From Patescibacteria group bacterium (lineage in GTDB: Bacteria > Patescibacteriota > Patescibacteriia > Patescibacteriales > GWC2-42-12): a stretch of DNA of 45,742 nucleotides. Below the pieces are notes generated by a model. That model ran no database searches. It saw nothing but the letters and a program-made list of their open reading frames with translations, and was not told the origin of the DNA. Positions 34,915-43,781 of the stretch are shown piece after piece. The DNA lies in contig JAQTVB010000008.1 of the NCBI GenBank assembly GCA_028707005.1, forward strand, positions 1-45,742, given 5' to 3'. Within the stretch, counting starts at the first letter, position 1; each line of letters starts with the position of its first letter. The translations under genes were made by a program, and so were the position numbers.

Positions 34915-35937
34915 ATGAAACAAAAGTTAAACATCAATACATTGGTTGACCTGGTGGTCAACACTGCCTTGTCGGACACAACCTCGCCTGATCCGAAAAA
35001 TCCGCGTCAAGACTGGCTTACCGACGAGCTTTTGAACGTTGCCGTTGATCAGCTGATGGTCCGTCGGCTTAACGACCCGGCAGGATTGGCGAAAATCGGC
35101 CGGCTAGTGCAGGTGGAAGTAAGCGGTCTGCCGGAGATGGAAGCGCTGGCGCGGATCACGGTTATCCGCGGCGAACGGCGCGGGCCTGTGAGCGCCAAAC
35201 GCAAAGGCAGAGTATCCGCTTTGATCGCGGAAGCAGAGGCCAAAATCGGTTCACTGCCGGCCAGCCCCCGTAAACAGCGATTGGCATCGTTCCTTGCCTT
35301 CAACCACGGCGTTTTCTGTGACGCTTACGAGATGTTCACCGAGGCTGCCGATAGGCAACGGCGGTCGGCTGAAATCGCCCAAGCCAACGGCGACAAGCCG
35401 GGCGAAGTCATTGGCCTTTTTTTGGAGCAGGTATATCTGCTCCAGCAGGCCATGGTTGATAGCAACCAGGCGGCAACGGATGCAGCTTTTACCGCGCAGG
35501 AAGCAAGGTTAATGCCGTTGGTTGACGGAGTGCGCGGCACGCCGCTGGAAGTGAGCTGGGGCCAGGGCAACTCTTCTTGCCATATGTTCCAGGCCTGCTA
35601 CATCTGGCTCGGCCAAGATCATCCTGATCTGGACAAATGGGTGGTAACGGAGATTTCTGCCGCCCGTTCCCTTAAGGGAGTTGAGGAGGGGAGTATCGCG
35701 AAGCACCACTCCGTGATAAACTCTTTCAGAAAGGGAAATCAACAAGCCAAGGCGGAGCTGGAGAAAACTGCGGCGGAAAGCGGCGACGTTACCAGGAGGG
35801 CCGAGGCTCTTCTCGTGCTGGCGCGTAGCGCCATCGCCGCTGGCGACAAAAAATCGGCCGGCGATCTGGTCAGAAGGATGCCCAAAAAGGGCGCTTCCCA
35901 CATTCGCGCGGTTGCGCAACGCATGCTGGGAGCGTAG
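34915..35937 (+). CDS. Helical-repeat protein of unknown function
   Basis: 340 residues from the ATG at 34915. A longer in-frame reading from 34729 overlaps the previous gene and begins in low-complexity sequence, so it is rejected. The protein is almost entirely helical. From about residue 125 on, paired helices (KQRLASFLAFNHGVFCDAYEMF, GEVIGLFLEQVYLLQQAM, EALLVLARSAIAAGD) suggest TPR-like repeats. No catalytic motif is seen. It shares a strand and terminator with the membrane-anchored protein upstream. Confidence 0.7.
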   Translation: MKQKLNINTLVDLVVNTALSDTTSPDPKNPRQDWLTDELLNVAVDQLMVRRLNDPAGLAKIGRLVQVEVSGLPEMEALARITVIRGERRGPVSAKRKGRVSALIAEAEAKIGSLPASPRKQRLASFLAFNHGVFCDAYEMFTEAADRQRRSAEIAQANGDKPGEVIGLFLEQVYLLQQAMVDSNQAATDAAFTAQEARLMPLVDGVRGTPLEVSWGQGNSSCHMFQACYIWLGQDHPDLDKWVVTEISAARSLKGVEEGSIAKHHSVINSFRKGNQQAKAELEKTAAESGDVTRRAEALLVLARSAIAAGDKKSAGDLVRRMPKKGASHIRAVAQRMLGA

Positions 35938-35953
35938 ACAGTCCTTTGCCAAT

Positions 35954-36001
35954 GCCCTGGCGGAATTCGTAACCACGAATTTTCCGCCAGGGCTCTTTTT
36001 A
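35954..36001 (+). terminator. Rho-independent terminator
   Basis: GCCCTGGCGGAA pairs with TTCCGCCAGGGC (ending 35993), followed by TCTTTTTATT. Confidence 0.92.
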
Positions 36002-36050
36002 TTAAGACACAGATTAATGACACAGATTTAACACAGATTGAAGACATAAT

Positions 36051-36079
36051 TTGCTCTAATTTTGCCAATGTTTTATAAT
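36051..36079 (+). promoter_or_regulatory. Promoter of the AI-2E family permease gene
   Basis: TTGCTC (36051-36056), 17-base spacer, TATAAT (36074-36079), 28 bases before the start codon. Confidence 0.65.
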
Positions 36080-36106
36080 AACAGTATAAGCTATAAACTA
36101 AAATTT

Positions 36107-37168
36107 ATGGAACTTAACAAACATCCGGTCAATATCAGCATCACCAGCGCGACCATTTTTAAAACCATCGCGATTTTAGTTTTGCTTTATTTCATGTATT
36201 TGGTAAGCGATATCTTAGTGCTTTTTTTCGTCGCCCTGGTCTTTGCCAGCGCCCTTGATCCCTGGGTGGATTGGCTAAAAAAGAGAAAAATTCCCCGCTC
36301 TTTAAGCGTGTTGTTTTTATATTTCGTGGTTTTTTCCGCTCTGGCTTTGAGCTTGTATTTGGTAATCCCTCTCTTAATGAAAGAAGTCAACGACATGTCC
36401 AACAACTTCCCGCGCTACTTTGAATCCATTTATTCAAAATACAGCTATCTAAAAGATTTTTCTTCAAGATACGGGGTTTTAGACAAATTTCAAGAGTCCA
36501 TGGGTTTCGTCTCCGGCTATCTTTCCTCCACGGCTTCGGGCATCTTTTTCACTTTAACCAATATTTTCGGCGGCATCGTTTCCTTTGTTTTGGTTTTAGT
36601 GCTTACTTTTTACATGGTGGTAGAAGAGAGCGCCATGAAAAAATTAATCTGGTCAATCGCGCCGGAGCGGCACCAGCCTTATATCATGCAATTGGTTAAC
36701 CGCATCCAGATTAAGATGGGCTATTGGCTGCGCGGCCAGCTGATTTTAGGTTTAGCCTTGACCGTGATGGCCTATATCGCTTTAACGATTTTAGGAATAA
36801 ATTATTCATTGATTCTGGCGATTTTAGTCGGACTGTTTTCTTTTATTCCTTACATGGGAGCGATTTTAGGCTCTATCCCGGCGATTTTCATTGCCTTTGC
36901 CCAGGCGCCGCTACTCGCGGTTTTTACGGTCGTTTTATTTTACATCATTCATTTTGTTGAAGGCAACTTTCTTTATCCCAAGGTTATGGAAAAGGCGGTG
37001 GGCCTGAATCCGGTCATCAGCATCTTAGCCATGCTGGCCGGCCTGAAGCTGGCCGGCATCATCGGCGCCATCCTTTCCATACCCGTGGCCACGGCCATCG
37101 CGGTTTTCATCAAAGATATTTTTGACAATAAAGAAGCGGGCAAGAAGGCGATGGAAGAAGAAGGGTAG
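36107..37168 (+). CDS. AI-2E family transporter (PerM/TqsA-like)
   Basis: 353 residues from the ATG at 36107; the TTG at 36062 lies before the promoter's -10. Seven to eight hydrophobic segments, LVFASALDPWVDWLKKRKIPRSLSVL near the start and ALLVGLFSFIPYMGAILGSIPA-like and HFVEGNFLYPKVMEKAVGLNPV segments near the end (the latter spanning the family's most conserved loop) identify the family. Members export small molecules or work as Na+/H+ antiporters; the substrate here is unknown. Confidence 0.88.
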   Translation: MELNKHPVNISITSATIFKTIAILVLLYFMYLVSDILVLFFVALVFASALDPWVDWLKKRKIPRSLSVLFLYFVVFSALALSLYLVIPLLMKEVNDMSNNFPRYFESIYSKYSYLKDFSSRYGVLDKFQESMGFVSGYLSSTASGIFFTLTNIFGGIVSFVLVLVLTFYMVVEESAMKKLIWSIAPERHQPYIMQLVNRIQIKMGYWLRGQLILGLALTVMAYIALTILGINYSLILAILVGLFSFIPYMGAILGSIPAIFIAFAQAPLLAVFTVVLFYIIHFVEGNFLYPKVMEKAVGLNPVISILAMLAGLKLAGIIGAILSIPVATAIAVFIKDIFDNKEAGKKAMEEEG

Positions 37169-37170
37169 GA

Positions 37171-37256
37171 AGTTATAAAGTTGAAAGTTATAAAGTTAAA
37201 CGCCTAATCACAGAGAGTCTTACTTTATAAACTTTATAACTTTTAACTTTATAACT
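37171..37256. repeat. AT-rich 27-bp inverted repeat
   Basis: 37171-37197 is the reverse complement of 37230-37256 with one mismatch (AGTTATAAAGTT words), spacer 32 bases. It fills the spacer and ends 4 bases before the next start codon, so it may fold over the ribosome site. Confidence 0.9.
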
Positions 37257-37260
37257 GACA

Positions 37261-39498
37261 ATGAACATAATGTCAGAAAAATTTATTAATAATATAGACA
37301 AGGCGATATCAATTTTAATAAAGGCAATCATTGTTCTCCTGCCTTTGTTTTTTTTACCGTGGACCGGCGAGTACTTTGAATTCAATAAGCAATTTTTGCT
37401 TTGGGTTTTGATGCCGCTGGCCGTTTTGTTGCGGCTGATAAGCGCGGCGGCGGCGGGCGAATTGAAAATCAAGTCCAATCCCGTAAATTTTCCGATTGTG
37501 GTTTTTTTGTTATTAACGGCCGTTGCTTCCATTCTTAGCCTTGACCGCTTTGCTGCTTTTTTCGGCTCTTACGGGAGATTTGCCGACGCCTGGTTCGGGC
37601 TTTTTTGTTTGGTTATTTTCTATTTTTTATTAATCAACGCGGCGGCCGTTAGCGCGAAGAAAATTGTTGGATTGTTAAAATTATTTCTTTATTCTTCCGT
37701 TGCCGCCGCCGCTTTTTCTCTCATGGCCATGGCCGGGGACTGGCCAAGCGTTTTGCCTTGGCCCGCGTTTAATCCGGCTGGCGGTTCGCTACTCGCTTTA
37801 GCGCTTTATTTGGCGCCCGTTTGCCTGATTGCGGCTTATTTTTTGGCCGATAACGGCTTAAGAAAATTTGAACGAGTTTTTTTTGTTGTCGGCTTAATCG
37901 TCTGCTTGATCGATCTGGCCTTGATTAATTTTACTTTGGCCTGGGCGCTGTTATTTTTGGGCGCCGGTTTAATGATTTTCGGCTATTGGCTGAACGGCCG
38001 GTTTGACTTTAAAAAATTATGGCATCGCCATAGCTTGGTTTTGGCTATCTTGATTTTCGCGTCCGCGCTTTTTTTGCTTTGGCCCGGCATTAATTCAGCG
38101 AAAACGGCGCTGGGCCGCGAATTGCCTCAAGAGGCTAGACTGGCTTACGGCCAATCTTTTATTATCGCCAAAGAGATTTTTAAAAAGTATCCGGCATTAG
38201 GCAGCGGTCCGGGAACTTTCACGGAGGACTTTTCTTTATACCGGCCGGCCGAATTGAATCAGAGCGCTCTCTGGCAGGTCAGATTTAACAAGAGCGGTTC
38301 CGCTTTTCTGGAAATGCTGGCGACCGCCGGTTCGTTGACCGGTTTAAGCTATCTTTTAGTGATCGGCCTGGCGATTTATCTGAACCTGGCCTTGATTAAA
38401 AAATATTTTAAAAGCGGGAGCTTGGCTGATGAAGATTTTAATTTGATTTTTCTTTTGCTGGCCGTTTTTATCATCGCCTTTCTTTCACAGCTTTTCTTTT
38501 ATTCAACCACGGTTTTAATTTTTATTTTTTGGCTGGCCCTAAGTCTGATCATCGCTTTCTGGCAAAGCCGCGACCGGGCGTTATTTAAGGAAAAAATAAT
38601 AAATTTAAAAAATAGCAGGCTGTCTTATCGGTTGTTTTTTCTGTTGGTGTTTTTTGCCGCCGCCGGCTGGATCGCGCTGTTAATCTTGCAAACCAGATTT
38701 TTCGCGGCCGAGATCGCCGTCGCCGGGACCGACAACCGCGAGGCTAACCTGGTTAAGGCGTTTAAGCTTAATCCTTACCGCGCCGATTACCGGATAAATT
38801 TAGCTGAACTGTATTTGCAGCAAGCCAGGGCCGAAGCCTTAAAGCCGGTTCAGCGGAGAAACAATGAAACGGTTAAATCAAGCATCGCTCGGGCGATTGA
38901 AGCCGGCCGGCAGGCGATCACCCTGGCGCCGTCTTCTGTTTTGGCCCAGGAAACTTTAGCCATGATTTACCGCGACAGCCGGGCCTTAACCATCGGCAGC
39001 GAACCATGGACAATCAAATATTTCAGCCAAGCCCTGGCCTTAGAACCGACTAATCCGATTTTGGCCGGTGAATTGGCAAAAGCTTATTTAAATAACCATG
39101 ACTCGGCGAACGCGGAAAAATATTTTTTAAAAGCTCTGGAGCTTAAGCGCGATTATCATGAAGCCAAATTCGCTATGGCCAAAATTTATCTGGATAGTAA
39201 AAAAGATCTGGAGGCTCTGGCGCTGCTCAATGAGCTGAAGGATGAGGTGAAGGCGGCCGACGTTTATTATGAACTGGGCCGGTATTATTATAACCATGGC
39301 GAGTTTGATCGGGCCATAGAAAATTTCACTTTAGCTCTGGCCGTTTCTCCTAAGCACTCCAATAGCCTGTACGGCTTGGCCGTGGCTTATGAAACGCGAG
39401 GCGATGCCAAGCAAGCTTTAGAATATTACCGGCAAGCCTTGGCATTAAATCCGGAAAATGAGGAGATTAAGAAAAAAATAGAAATGTTAAGCAGATAG
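37261..39498 (+). CDS. O-antigen ligase-like membrane protein with C-terminal TPR repeats
   Basis: 745 residues. Ten to twelve membrane helices span about 15-475. The large external loop holds LGSGPGTFTEDFSLYRP followed by SAFLEMLATAGSLTGLSYLL, the Wzy_C/WaaL pattern, although the usual His-Asn before the last helix is replaced by Lys-Ser-Gly. Residues about 560-745 are TPR units (YFSQALALEPTNPILAGELA, YYELGRYYYNHGEFDRAIENF, ALEYYRQALALNPENEEI). Such fusions are common in CPR and may ligate or polymerise surface glycans. MNIMSEK allows an alternative start at 37270. Confidence 0.82.
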   Translation: MNIMSEKFINNIDKAISILIKAIIVLLPLFFLPWTGEYFEFNKQFLLWVLMPLAVLLRLISAAAAGELKIKSNPVNFPIVVFLLLTAVASILSLDRFAAFFGSYGRFADAWFGLFCLVIFYFLLINAAAVSAKKIVGLLKLFLYSSVAAAAFSLMAMAGDWPSVLPWPAFNPAGGSLLALALYLAPVCLIAAYFLADNGLRKFERVFFVVGLIVCLIDLALINFTLAWALLFLGAGLMIFGYWLNGRFDFKKLWHRHSLVLAILIFASALFLLWPGINSAKTALGRELPQEARLAYGQSFIIAKEIFKKYPALGSGPGTFTEDFSLYRPAELNQSALWQVRFNKSGSAFLEMLATAGSLTGLSYLLVIGLAIYLNLALIKKYFKSGSLADEDFNLIFLLLAVFIIAFLSQLFFYSTTVLIFIFWLALSLIIAFWQSRDRALFKEKIINLKNSRLSYRLFFLLVFFAAAGWIALLILQTRFFAAEIAVAGTDNREANLVKAFKLNPYRADYRINLAELYLQQARAEALKPVQRRNNETVKSSIARAIEAGRQAITLAPSSVLAQETLAMIYRDSRALTIGSEPWTIKYFSQALALEPTNPILAGELAKAYLNNHDSANAEKYFLKALELKRDYHEAKFAMAKIYLDSKKDLEALALLNELKDEVKAADVYYELGRYYYNHGEFDRAIENFTLALAVSPKHSNSLYGLAVAYETRGDAKQALEYYRQALALNPENEEIKKKIEMLSR

Positions 39499-39703
39499 CC
39501 CCCCTTAATCCTAATTTTGCCCCCAATTAAACCTCACCCGCTCGCTCCGCTCGCACCCTCTCCAAGTCTGGCCTCACCCGCTCGCTCCGCTCGCACCCTC
39601 TCCAAGTCTGGAGAGGGTGAGCCCTCCCTTCTCCCTGCCTGCCTGCCGGCTGACTAGGAGAAGGGGTTGGGGGATGAGGGCTGGTTAGGAGAAGGGGGCA
39701 AAT
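39499..39703. repeat. Repeat cluster with a perfect 40-bp tandem duplication
   Basis: CCTCACCCGCTCGC...TCCAAGTCTGG occurs at 39532-39571 and again, identically, at 39572-39611. It is followed by GAGAGGGTGAG and a CTTCTCC...GGAGAAG palindrome. Related units in inverted orientation lie at 26567-26712. No gene is seen. Confidence 0.9.
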
Positions 39704-39744
39704 AAAAAAAGAGGACACGTGCTTGGTGCCAAGCCGTGTCCTCT
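39703..39744 (-). terminator. Terminator of the pur operon
   Basis: Minus strand GAGGACACG (39743-39735) pairs with CGTGTCCTC (39719-39711), followed by TTTTTTTATTT. Confidence 0.92.
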
Positions 39745-39765
39745 GTTGTTTTTGTTGCCTCCTGA

Positions 39766-40677
39766 TTATTCCTCCAGTACTGCTCGCAGGCGTTGTAGCG
39801 CCTGCAGGTACTTTAGGCTGGTTTGTTCAACCACCTCTGCCGGCAGTGTGGGCGCGGGCGGTTGTTTATCCCAGTTCTGCTGTTCCAGCCAGTCGCGGAC
39901 GAACTGTTTGTCAAAGCTCGGCTGCGGTCCGCCCGCCCGGTAGCCGTCAATCGGCCAGAAGCGGGACGAATCCGGGGTCAGAACTTCGTCGATCAGGATG
40001 AGACAGCCGACTACATCAAAGCCGAACTCAAATTTGGTATCGGCGATGATGATGCCGGCTTGTTCGGCCAGTGTTTGCGCCTGGTTGTAAAGGGCTAAGC
40101 TGGCCGTTTTGACAGTCTTGGCCGTTTCTCGGCCAACGATTCCCACCATTTGCTCAAAGGTGATGTTTTGGTCGTGGCCGGATTCAGCCTTGGTTGAAGG
40201 CGTGAAGATCGGCTCTGGCAATTTGGCCGACTCGGTCAAGCCGGGCGGCAGTTGAATGCCGCAGACGGTTTGGTTCTGCAGATACGATTTCCAGCCCGAA
40301 CCGGCCAGGTAGCCGCGCACGATGCATTCAACCGGCAGAGGACTGGCTTTCTGAACCAGCATGCTGCGGCCGAGCAACTGATCAATGTAAGGCCGGCAGA
40401 TGCTCGGATATTCGGTCGGATCGCAGCAGACCAGGTGGTTGGCGATGACCTTGCCAAGATTCATCATCCACAACGCCGAGATCGTGTTTAAGACCATGCC
40501 CTTATTGGGGATGCCGTTGGGCAAAACCACGTCAAAGGCCGAGATGCGGTCAGTCGCCACCAGTATGAGACGGCCGCCCAATGTGGAGTAAATTTCGGGC
40601 AAGTCGTAGATATCTCTGACTTTTCCTCTCCGTGGACTGCCGAGCAGCGGGAAGTCGCTTTGCAACATGATGCTCAT
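39766..40677 (-). CDS. purC: Phosphoribosylaminoimidazole-succinocarboxamide synthase
   Basis: 303 residues. GSPRRGKVRDIYDL at the start, ATDRISAFDVVLPNGIPNKG, ECIVRGYLAGSGWKSY and ADTKFEFGFD are the family signatures; LIDEVLTPDSSRFWP is the later conserved loop. It joins CAIR and aspartate with ATP to give SAICAR. AAGGA seven bases before the ATG is a good ribosome site. It is the last gene of purB-purE-purC; purine genes before CAIR (including purK) are not in the window. Confidence 0.95.
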   Translation of the reverse strand: MSIMLQSDFPLLGSPRRGKVRDIYDLPEIYSTLGGRLILVATDRISAFDVVLPNGIPNKGMVLNTISALWMMNLGKVIANHLVCCDPTEYPSICRPYIDQLLGRSMLVQKASPLPVECIVRGYLAGSGWKSYLQNQTVCGIQLPPGLTESAKLPEPIFTPSTKAESGHDQNITFEQMVGIVGRETAKTVKTASLALYNQAQTLAEQAGIIIADTKFEFGFDVVGCLILIDEVLTPDSSRFWPIDGYRAGGPQPSFDKQFVRDWLEQQNWDKQPPAPTLPAEVVEQTSLKYLQALQRLRAVLEE

Positions 40678-40728
40678 TTTTTTCCTTTCAGTTGATGATT
40701 GCTCTATGGTTTTTGTCTGAATTTGCCT

Positions 40729-41244
40729 TTAGTCCGGCCAGCCTGCAGCCTTCAGCGCTTTCGCCTTTTCCCTGGTTTTTGATTCCAGTTTGACACGGTG
40801 TTCCCGGAGGGCCTGGTTCAGTGAAGGGTCTTGTAACGCTAATATGGCGATAGCCAGGTAAGCGGCGTTGGCCGCTCCGTTGATTGCGACGGTTGCCACC
40901 GGAATTCCCGTAGGCATTTGCACGCTGGAAAGCAACGCGTCCAGTCCGTTGACTGCCGTTTCTTTCGTTGAGGTCAAAGGTATGGCGATGACCGGTTTGA
41001 CCGTTAGGGCGGCAACGGCGCCTGCCAGGTGGGCGGCCATGCCGGCCGCCGCGATAAAGACTTGGCAGCCGCGCACTTCCCCATCCGCGACGATCAGGCC
41101 AACGTCTTGAGGCGTGCGATGAGCCGACCGAATGGTCGCGGCGAAAGGAATGCCGAAGGCTTCAAGCACGTTTCTGGCTTCTGCCACAATCGGCATGTCC
41201 GAGTCGCTGCCCATAATAATTCCGACCTTGATAGGTGTGTTCAT
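40729..41244 (-). CDS. purE: N5-carboxyaminoimidazole ribonucleotide mutase / AIR carboxylase
   Basis: 171 residues. [12 protein letters not shown] and [11 protein letters not shown] are the PurE substrate loops, and [18 protein letters not shown] the conserved C-terminal part. The loop reads [13 protein letters not shown] where typical class I enzymes have AGAGGAAHLPG, so the enzyme may differ in class, which bears on whether PurK is needed. It lies 51 bases after purB and 51 bases before purC in reading order. Confidence 0.93.
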   Translation of the reverse strand: MNTPIKVGIIMGSDSDMPIVAEARNVLEAFGIPFAATIRSAHRTPQDVGLIVADGEVRGCQVFIAAAGMAAHLAGAVAALTVKPVIAIPLTSTKETAVNGLDALLSSVQMPTGIPVATVAINGAANAAYLAIAILALQDPSLNQALREHRVKLESKTREKAKALKAAGWPD

Positions 41245-41295
41245 ATTTGTTTCTGTTTTTTTGCTGTTTTTTGGTGTTTGTTTGTGAATTGGATG

Positions 41296-42768
41296 TTAAC
41301 CGCCAAGGGTGTTGGTTGTCTCGGCTTGGGCTAATTGAATGGCGTTGCCGATGTATTCTTTCGGATGGGCAAACAAATGGAGCGCTTCTTTCGGTGTAGC
41401 GCTCCAGGCGCGTTGCAGTTTTTTGTCTGGGTTGAGACTCAGGTAGTAGAGCATTTCTACATTTAAGTTAGATTTGTGGTTTGCGGCGAGCGGCACGATT
41501 TCTTGATTGACTAACGCGTGTGTGTTTTCGTAGCCCTGCCTTTGCAGGCAAAGATGGAGCAGTTCGGCCACGACCAGTTTGGCCTGTTGTTGGAAGTTGG
41601 CGTTGATTCGGTCCGGGTCAATCGCCAATGATTTCAGCAGTCTAACAGCGGTCGTGGCTTGTTCATAGCCATAGACCATGACCGCGCTTTGACTGCGTTT
41701 GGGCGAGGAACCGCGCAAGTCTCTTTGCAGGTCGCTTGTTAGAGTGAGCGTTACTTTCATGCGCTCGGCGACTATATCAGTATGCATGCCGCCAAGTTTT
41801 TCGGCGCCAACCGGATTGGCTTTTTTGTGAGCCATAGTGGACGACGAAGAGTCAACGGAGCTGGCGCCAACAATTTCGCCGAACTGCGATGATTGCAGCA
41901 GCCTGACATCGCCGCCCAGATTGGCCAACACGCCGGAAATGAGCTCTAGTTCATGGTAGAAGCGAGCAGCTGGTTGCGGCGGGACGATCTGGGTGGTGTA
42001 TTGGGCTAACGGCAACCCCAGAAAATCCTCCATGGTTTCTTGCGCCCGTTTTGCTTGATTCGCTTTCAGTATGGCAATAAGCGCGGCCGAGGTGCCGACG
42101 GCGCCGGTGAATTTGCCCGGTAGCTGACTGGCTAATGAACTGGCGGCAAAGGCGCTATCAGCAAACTGGCTGTGCAAAACGGCCAGCCAGAAGCCAACGG
42201 TTACGGGCAAAGCAGTCTGCAGATGGGTTCGGCCGGCCTGAACCACTTCGGCGTATTGGCGGATTTTTTCCCGCCAAGCTTGATCCACTTCTTGCAGTTT
42301 TGGCCAGTAGACGCGAGCAAACGCCTGTTGCAACATCAGAGCGTAAGCCGTGTCAATGATGCAGTATGAAGTGGGGCAAAAATGCAGGAAGCGGCGCAAT
42401 TCTTTGGGCAATATTGGCCGCATCAATTCCAAGAGCGCGAGAATGTCGTGATTAGTGCCCTTTTTTCCATCCCGGCCGTATTCTCGATTATCTTGAGCGG
42501 TAGTGGGGATTTGGGCAAGCAGTCGCCAGAGCAGTTTATGGGTTAAGAGCCGTTTGTGGCTTTTTGGTATTACGCCTGTTTTTGCCAGGGTCATGAGCCA
42601 AAACCATTCCACGATAATGAGCCATGAAGCCCACATGTCGTAGCCCAAGAACGGCTTTAACGCCTCAGGCTGATAGCGACCGTCGCCGGGCATGAAAAGA
42701 ATTCGGCCCGGCAGTTGCGCTGCCTTGGGCAGGTCTTCTTTAATAACTTTTTCTAACATCGGGTGCAT
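41296..42768 (-). CDS. purB: Adenylosuccinate lyase (divergent)
   Basis: 490 residues. The fumarase/aspartase superfamily signature is SSSSTMAHKKANPVGAEKL, the ASL-type loop. VQAGRTHLQTALPVTVGFW carries the catalytic His-containing TH-x-Q motif. It cleaves SAICAR to AICAR and adenylosuccinate to AMP, releasing fumarate. It sits upstream of purE and purC, so the three encode consecutive steps AIR-CAIR-SAICAR-AICAR. The N-terminal 60 residues do not look like common PurB proteins. Confidence 0.88.
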   Translation of the reverse strand: MHPMLEKVIKEDLPKAAQLPGRILFMPGDGRYQPEALKPFLGYDMWASWLIIVEWFWLMTLAKTGVIPKSHKRLLTHKLLWRLLAQIPTTAQDNREYGRDGKKGTNHDILALLELMRPILPKELRRFLHFCPTSYCIIDTAYALMLQQAFARVYWPKLQEVDQAWREKIRQYAEVVQAGRTHLQTALPVTVGFWLAVLHSQFADSAFAASSLASQLPGKFTGAVGTSAALIAILKANQAKRAQETMEDFLGLPLAQYTTQIVPPQPAARFYHELELISGVLANLGGDVRLLQSSQFGEIVGASSVDSSSSTMAHKKANPVGAEKLGGMHTDIVAERMKVTLTLTSDLQRDLRGSSPKRSQSAVMVYGYEQATTAVRLLKSLAIDPDRINANFQQQAKLVVAELLHLCLQRQGYENTHALVNQEIVPLAANHKSNLNVEMLYYLSLNPDKKLQRAWSATPKEALHLFAHPKEYIGNAIQLAQAETTNTLGG

Positions 42769-42809
42769 AGTTCTCTCTCTTTCTGTTGTTGTTGCAGTTT
42801 TTCGGTTTG

Positions 42810-42890
42810 TTATTCCCCCACCACATCTAGTGGGGGATTGTTAAGGTCCAAAAAGACCAAACCTTTCCAGGTTTGGCCCTCCTTGTTCAT
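42810..42890 (-). CDS. Possible 26-residue leader peptide upstream of purB
   Basis: ATG at 42890-42888 to TAA at 42812-42810 reads MNKEGQTWKGLVFLDLNN and ends VVGE. It overlaps both hairpins of the purB leader and ends 41 bases before purB. No clear Shine-Dalgarno site precedes it, so translation is unproven. If translated, ribosome position would decide which hairpin forms. Confidence 0.3.
   Translation of the reverse strand: MNKEGQTWKGLVFLDLNNPPLDVVGE
42815..42878 (-). promoter_or_regulatory. Two hairpins in the purB leader, the first terminator-like (attenuator candidate)
   Basis: In reading direction: CCAAACC/GGTTTGG (42876-42857) followed by TCTTTTTGG, a terminator-like structure; then CCCCCAC/GTGGGGG (42836-42815). 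Alternative pairing GGTC-TTTTTG-GACC overlaps the U-tract. This arrangement, before a biosynthetic operon, suggests attenuation. No known purine or PRPP riboswitch consensus is recognised. Confidence 0.5.
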
Positions 42891-42930
42891 ACGGATAAAT
42901 TACCCTAGATTAAAGAAAAAAGCAAGGATA

Positions 42931-42965
42931 AAAAAAGAACGCGCTTGAAGCCGTGTTTTTTTTAT
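42931..42965. terminator. Bidirectional hairpin terminator
   Basis: AACGCG (42938-42943) / CGTGTT (42952-42957), with A-run before and T-run after, so it works for either strand. It separates the purB leader from the lipoprotein region. Between here and 43150 nothing else is seen apart from a small GGCGGCGAAGCCGC hairpin near 43035. Confidence 0.65.
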
Positions 42966-43150
42966 TTGTGCAGTATTCTTGAATTAGTCCGAACACATTT
43001 TTCCGAAAAAATCCCCCCGCGAAAATCCGGAAAGGCGGCGAAGCCGCACTGCTGACAATTTCAAGTATTTCTTTGGCGGCATTCAATCCGAGAATTCGCA
43101 AAGCGAATACATAAATAATAAAACATTTTTATGAAAATTTCAATTTTAGA

Positions 43151-43193
43151 AAAAAATAGAGCCCCAAGCAGAAACGTGTTCTGCGAGGGGCTC
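43151..43193 (-). terminator. Terminator of the lipoprotein gene
   Basis: Minus strand GAGCCCC (43193-43187) pairs with GGGGCTC (43165-43159), with extra pairing CAGAA/TTCTG inside, followed by TATTTTTT. Confidence 0.93.
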
Positions 43194-43214
43194 GAGTGCG
43201 AAGCGTTGGTGAAA

Positions 43215-43715
43215 TCACTTCTTTTCTCGATAGTACACCTCGGCGGCGAGAAGGTAACCCTGGGCGTACGTGGTCTGAATCTTGACGACATCGTACTTCC
43301 CGCTGTTGACCATCGCATCAAGTCGGGGCTTGATATCGGCGGCCTTCTGGTCCCAGTGGTACTTGTCGCTCTGGATGAACAACACGCGAAGATTGTTACC
43401 ATCTCCTCGACCAGAAGTATTATAGGTGACTTCGGCCGCCGTCAGATACCCCGACGAGTACGATGTCTTCACGGAAATGATGTTGTACTCACCTCCGTTG
43501 ACCGTCGCCTCGAGCTTGGGACGCAGCTCGTTCTGCTTTTGGTCGAAGTAATACTTACCGCTAGTGATCAAGAGCAACCGAATATTGCTACCGCTCACAG
43601 GTTGTGTGCTCACCTCGAGAGTCTGCGCCGATTCGGGATAATTCTTGTCGCAACCGGCGACGAAGAGCAGAAGCCCGAGAAGCGCAATTGGAAACACTGC
43701 TTGCCTGATTTTCAT
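43215..43715 (-). CDS. Lipoprotein with two tandem repeats, unknown function
   Basis: 166 residues from the ATG at 43715, chosen because AGGAG lies 7 bases upstream; a start 14 codons earlier has none. Signal peptide MKIRQAVFPIALLGLLLFVAGC with lipobox VAGC shows export and lipid anchoring. Two copies of about 55 residues follow: NIRLLLITSGKYYFDQK...YLTAAEVTY and NLRVLFIQSDKYHWDQK...YLLAAEVYY. The repeat is not recognised; its pattern of strand, helix and strand suggests a small alpha/beta unit. A stand-alone leftward unit. Confidence 0.8.
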   Translation of the reverse strand: MKIRQAVFPIALLGLLLFVAGCDKNYPESAQTLEVSTQPVSGSNIRLLLITSGKYYFDQKQNELRPKLEATVNGGEYNIISVKTSYSSGYLTAAEVTYNTSGRGDGNNLRVLFIQSDKYHWDQKAADIKPRLDAMVNSGKYDVVKIQTTYAQGYLLAAEVYYREKK

Positions 43716-43781
43716 CTGAATCTCCTTTGGGTTTAGGAATGTGCTATCAAGCCACAATGACTTGATTTGTTTATTGCTTAG

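Noticed and set aside
42769-42890. Known purine or PRPP riboswitch
   Set aside because: No recognisable consensus for these classes was found in the leader; only hairpins and a short frame can be supported.
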